Source: a bacterium (GTDB lineage: Bacteria; Atribacterota; JS1; SB-45; 34-128). From it: a stretch of 16,857 nucleotides of DNA. Under the pieces are notes generated by a model. It was not told the DNA's origin. It did not search any database and was given only the letters and a program-made list of their open reading frames with translations. This document shows, in pieces, positions 15,079 through 16,857 of this stretch (positions within the stretch are counted from its first letter, which is position 1; each line of letters begins with the position of its first letter). Location of the stretch: NCBI GenBank assembly GCA_018903015.1, contig JAHIPR010000235.1, positions 1 to 16,857 of the forward strand, in the 5' to 3' direction. A program made the translations under genes and the position numbers.

Positions 15079-15151
15079 ATTAGTTATTGACAGGTTAGGA
15101 CTTACATTAGGCAACGCCAGAGAAAAATCCATAGTTATGAAATTACAATAT

Positions 15152-15367
15152 TTATTTTAATTCTTCTTTGCTAATACCTGCTTGTTTTAAAATTTCCATT
15201 AAAGTGCCTTTTGGTAAATCTTTCTTATGGTAAGGGATAATAACTCTTCTTTTGTTTTCAGAATTATAATATACTCGATGACTTCCCTTGCTTCTATCTA
15301 ATACAAATCCTTTTCTCTCCAGTATTTTTATAACTTTCTGAGATGTTAGAGATGGTAGTTTATGCAC
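15152..15367 (-). CDS. hicA: HicA toxin (mRNA interferase)
   Basis: The product has 71 residues with the whole HicA/YcfA fold: KVIKILERKGFVLDRSKGSHRVYY with the catalytic-type H30 in GSHR, then VIIPYHKKDLPKGTLMEILKQAGIS. HicA cleaves mRNA and is neutralised by HicB. It starts at GTG 15367 and overlaps the end of hicB by 8 bases, so the two are translated together. Length and key residues are normal, so it looks active. The order hicB then hicA is the reverse of the E. coli arrangement but common elsewhere. Confidence 0.92.
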   Translation of the reverse strand: MHKLPSLTSQKVIKILERKGFVLDRSKGSHRVYYNSENKRRVIIPYHKKDLPKGTLMEILKQAGISKEELK

Positions 15368-15602
15368 TTATTCCCACCCTTAGAGTACATTCTAAAACAC
15401 CTTCATCATTGGGGATTTCTTCGTGATGAGCTTTTAAACTTTCTAAGTATAATTCTATAGCTTCCTTTGCCATTTCTGTTGCTTTTTCTATTGATTCACC
15501 ATAGGTAACACACCCGGGAAGAGAAGGAACAGTTACCGTATAACCGCCTTCTGGTTCTTTCTTGAGCAATATTTTATAACTTGTAATTTGTGAAATAGAC
15601 AT
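15360..15602 (-). CDS. hicB: HicB antitoxin
   Basis: The product has 80 residues from ATG 15602, chosen because GGAGG (complement of 15610-15614) lies 7 bases upstream. An ATG at 15626 would add eight residues and has no SD. The sequence EGGYTVTVPSLPGCVTYGESIEKATEMAKEAIELYLESL is the HicB RNase-H-like fold that binds HicA. The protein ends in LRVGISA with no C-terminal ribbon-helix-helix or HTH, so it belongs to the short HicB type and how the operon is self-regulated is not evident. It is the first gene of the two-gene operon. Confidence 0.9.
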   Translation of the reverse strand: MSISQITSYKILLKKEPEGGYTVTVPSLPGCVTYGESIEKATEMAKEAIELYLESLKAHHEEIPNDEGVLECTLRVGISA

Positions 15603-15658
15603 TTTTAAACCTCCAAATCCCTTCATATTTTATATTTTTAACTCCCGTAGGCTTCTTG

Positions 15659-15687
15659 ATTATAATTAAAGTTAAGGACATTGTCAA
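15659..15687 (-). promoter_or_regulatory. Consensus sigma70 promoter of hicBA
   Basis: On the minus strand TTGACA (complement of 15682-15687) is followed after exactly 17 bases by TATAAT (complement of 15659-15664). Both hexamers are perfect. Start would be near 15652, giving a leader of about 50 bases before hicB. Confidence 0.85.
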
Positions 15688-15761
15688 AATTACGAATTCC
15701 CTAAATGTTGTATACCATATTTTGAAAAAACAATAATACTATTTTTAATTTTATTTAATCC

Positions 15762-15796
15762 TTGATAAATCTACTTTAATCCCCTCGATTTATCAA
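15762..15796. repeat. Perfect 10-bp inverted repeat
   Basis: TTGATAAATC (15762-15771) and GATTTATCAA (15787-15796) are perfectly complementary around 15 bases. There is no T-run on either side, so it is not a typical terminator. Confidence 0.6.
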
Positions 15797-15895
15797 TCCT
15801 GGCCACTCCGACTAATCTAATTTACCAGGCAAACTTAATCTACTCCGGCTATCTCTAATTTTACAACTCAACCACGTGCGGGGCGGGTAGCTTTT

Positions 15896-16078
15896 CCTTC
15901 CCCCTTATTCCCCCCTAAAACCCCCCCAAAATCCCCCTTCCTTTTCATATCCCGCTTTCTTTACGTACCCCTCGCTAAATTCCCTTGAACTTCGGGCTTT
16001 ACGCTTCGGGGATACGGGAAAGCGGGCTAATTTAAGGTTAGGTTATGATTCATTAGGGGGGGTATCTAAGGGGGAAGG
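15896..16078. repeat. Nested palindromic element with outer C/G-tract arms
   Basis: The outer arms CCTTCCCCCTTA (15896-15907) and TAAGGGGGAAGG (16067-16078) are perfectly complementary, and C6TAA (15910-15918) faces TTAG7 (16053-16062). Inside, CCCGCTTTC (15951-15959) pairs with GAAAGCGGG (16018-16026), then CGTACCCC with GGGGATACG (one bulge), then GCTAAA/CCC with GGG/TTTACGC. The 183-base element has the outline of a MITE-like mobile palindrome or a structured site. No transposase is present. Confidence 0.6.
15900..15937 (-). other. G-quadruplex motif on the minus strand
   Basis: Four C runs of 5, 6, 7 and 5 bases are separated by spacers of exactly 5 bases (TTATT, TAAAA, AAAAT). The minus strand is therefore a canonical four-tract G-quadruplex sequence; the plus strand could form an i-motif. 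Confidence 0.85.
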
Positions 16079-16213
16079 CAAAAACTGCGGTCGATTCACC
16101 TCCTACTCTACAAGCATATTTGCAGGCATTATCGAGATCCTCTCTCCCTTGCCCCGCCCCTATTCTGTCTCTGTGAGTCTATTTGCCTCCGCAGACCCTT
16201 TTATCGTAACATT

Positions 16214-16325
16214 CCAGGCAATTCAAAAGCATTTTAGGAATAGGAAAAAATACTTTTCTATTGCCTGATTGATTATCTTAATATTGCCGTCAGGGATAAC
16301 CACCTGTTCAAATTTTTCTCTGGCC
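16214..16325 (-). repeat. Direct repeat of the RNA 3' module, copy A
   Basis: About 110 bases are shared with 16707-16818. The loop AGGAATAGG, the inner stem, TATTGCCG and CAAATTTTTCT are conserved. Two stem pairs differ between copies by compensatory change: CAGGCAAT/ATTGCCTG here, CAGGTAAC/GTTACCTG in copy B. Confidence 0.8.
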
Positions 16326-16470
16326 CTTACCTGGGATATTAAAAACATATCCCCGTTGGACCAAAGAAAAATATCAACAGGTGGTAAGAATAAGAGAACT
16401 TTAAAAAAGAAAGACCGGTTAACACAACCTAAAAGAAAAAGCCCTTTTAGATTGTGATCACCGGAAGAAA

Positions 16471-16535
16471 GGATAAAATTATATTTCAGTAAATAAGGCA
16501 AAAACAGTCCCTATTTACGAAATATAATTTTATCC
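16471..16535 (-). other. Very long hairpin, 27 pairs
   Basis: GGATAAAATTATATTTC (16471-16487) is perfectly complementary to 16519-16535. After one bulged A the stem continues for ten more pairs (16489-16498 with 16509-16518), one of them A-C on plus and G-U on minus. The loop has 10 bases. It is the most stable-looking fold in the array. Confidence 0.85.
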
Positions 16536-16706
16536 GGAGAGAAGAAAATCAAAGAGAAGACGTACCTATGAGTAAACAGTCGATTGAAAACAAGGAGTTT
16601 TCAAGCACCTGTTTCCTCACAAGTACGGAGAGAAGACCGCAGCAAGTGGCAGAAGTTAAAGTATTAACCTCTGACACTTGCTGCTCTTTCTTTTTAATGA
16701 TTTTAA

Positions 16707-16818
16707 CCAGGTAACACAAAAGCATTTTAGGAATAGGGAAAAATGCTTTTCAGTTACCTGGAAGAACGTCTCTATATTGCCGCCAGGCTTACCGCCTGTC
16801 CAAATTTTTCTTTAGCTG
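16707..16818 (-). repeat. Direct repeat of the RNA 3' module, copy B
   Basis: This copy begins 493 bases to the right of copy A, in the same orientation. It is one base shorter in the CAGG-CCTG segment, which breaks any shared reading frame, while the stems are kept. Confidence 0.8.
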
Positions 16819-16857
16819 CTTGCAAGGGGTAACAAAATCAGTTACCCCGCTGCAGCA
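16707..16857 (-). ncRNA. Candidate large structured RNA, unit 2 (partial)
   Basis: This is a second copy of the 3' part of unit 1, running off the window. It has the terminal hairpin CCAGGTAAC (16707-16715)/GTTACCTGG (16753-16761) with inner AAAAGCATTTT/AAAATGCTTTT, the shared TATTGCCG-CAGG-CCTG segment, and an apical hairpin GGGGTAAC (16826-16833)/GTTACCCC (16841-16848) flanked by GCTGC/GCAGC. The matching arm for 16791-16813 would lie just beyond base 16857. Confidence 0.5.

Larger units (their letters stand above)
14829..15151. other. Non-coding stretch after Prim-Pol
   Basis: No gene is seen on either strand. It contains a hairpin just after the Prim-Pol stop, a short palindrome CACTATAGTG (14920-14929), two CT-rich tracts and an AT-rich segment between them. 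The setting next to a primase could suit a replication origin, but no iterons are visible. Confidence 0.5.
15603..16213. other. Gene-free region between hicBA and the hairpin array
   Basis: No gene is seen on either strand. Besides the hicBA promoter it holds a perfect 10-bp hairpin (15762-15796), an imperfect direct repeat (15805-15825 and 15842-15864), the C-tract/nested palindrome block (15891-16080) and about 130 bases (16081-16213) in which I find nothing distinct. Confidence 0.6.
16214..16706 (-). ncRNA. Candidate large structured RNA, unit 1
   Basis: Read on the minus strand from 16706 to 16214 the segment is a series of long hairpins: 16639-16684; 16561-16627; 16471-16535; 16415-16464; 16299-16385 (with inner hairpin 16333-16353); 16214-16268. 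At nine paired positions the plus strand has A opposite C while the minus strand has G opposite U: 16214/16268, 16230/16252, 16320/16364, 16324/16360, 16428/16451, 16496/16511, 16566/16622, 16568/16620 and 16654/16669. I found no opposite cases. RNA made from the minus strand would thus be far better paired. No known family is recognised. Large bacterial and phage RNAs such as GOLLD, ROOL or OLE are of similar size, but I could not match them. The ends are set by the repeated module and are approximate. Confidence 0.55.

Noticed and set aside
15088..15115. TTGACAGGTTAGGACTTACA, resembling an insertion-sequence end.
   Set aside because: No matching opposite end, target duplication or transposase is present; the resemblance is too short.
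16269..16457. A 62-codon plus-strand ORF inside the hairpin array.
   Set aside because: No ribosome site, low-complexity Lys-rich translation, and it overlaps three long hairpins.
16223..16501. A 92-codon minus-strand frame, with residues EKFxQxV..PxGNI..EKxFxLFLKCF apparently repeated in the second copy at 16709-16820.
   Set aside because: The second copy is one base shorter and needs a frameshift, has stops, and the changes between copies preserve base pairs rather than codons. Hairpin structure explains the similarity better.
16214..16857. CRISPR array or integron attC array.
   Set aside because: The hairpins differ in sequence and length and are not identical repeats with uniform spacers. 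No cas gene, integrase or attC core sites are seen.
16214..16857. Group II intron.
   Set aside because: No domain V-like short catalytic hairpin and no reverse transcriptase frame could be found.

Overview
The window is AT-rich DNA with Shine-Dalgarno-led genes, cleavable signal peptides and an outer-membrane beta-barrel protein ending in Phe. It therefore comes from a diderm (Gram-negative-type) bacterium. Multidomain DUF11/SdrD-B/barrel proteins, an O-antigen-ligase/TPR protein and several families of short palindromic repeats suggest an uncultured candidate-phylum lineage, but the sequence alone does not support naming a taxon.

Left part (about 190-11940): a cell-surface locus. A c-di-GMP-I (GEMM-I) riboswitch precedes a small secreted, two-cysteine beta-rich protein (425-997), which is followed by an intrinsic terminator. 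Four large genes follow on the same strand. Two are paralogous secreted proteins (1128-2603 and 5575-7068) whose layout resembles the DUF916/DUF3324 WxL-interacting proteins of Gram-positives. Between them lies a Wzy/O-antigen-ligase-type membrane protein with TPRs (2704-5517), which carries at its C-terminus the same Ig-like module that ends both paralogues. Last is a 1518-residue protein (7088-11644) with an N-terminal WxL-like domain, FlgD-like, carboxypeptidase-regulatory-like, DUF11 and SdrD-B domains, and a long outer-membrane barrel region. I read this as a surface-protein assembly, display and possibly glycosylation system. A small ORF with a C13 tract and a strong terminator (11899-11937) close the locus.

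Middle (12022-13434): an RsbU_N-like/GAF/HD-GYP protein, a predicted c-di-GMP phosphodiesterase. Together with the riboswitch it suggests local c-di-GMP control of the surface locus. A non-coding stretch follows, with an extended -10 promoter, two terminator hairpins and a palindromic repeat.

Right part (13794-16857): accessory DNA. It contains a Prim-Pol primase-polymerase ORF with no ATG, GTG or TTG near its N-terminus, a hicB-hicA toxin-antitoxin operon on the minus strand with a consensus sigma70 promoter, and about 1.25 kb without genes. The last 650 bases are tiled by long imperfect hairpins. Nine of their non-Watson-Crick pairs are A-C on the plus strand but G-U on the minus strand, and I found none the other way round. 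A terminal module is repeated about 493 bases apart with compensatory changes. The best reading is one or two tandem copies of a large structured minus-strand RNA that I cannot assign to a known family. This is the most promising undescribed element in the window.
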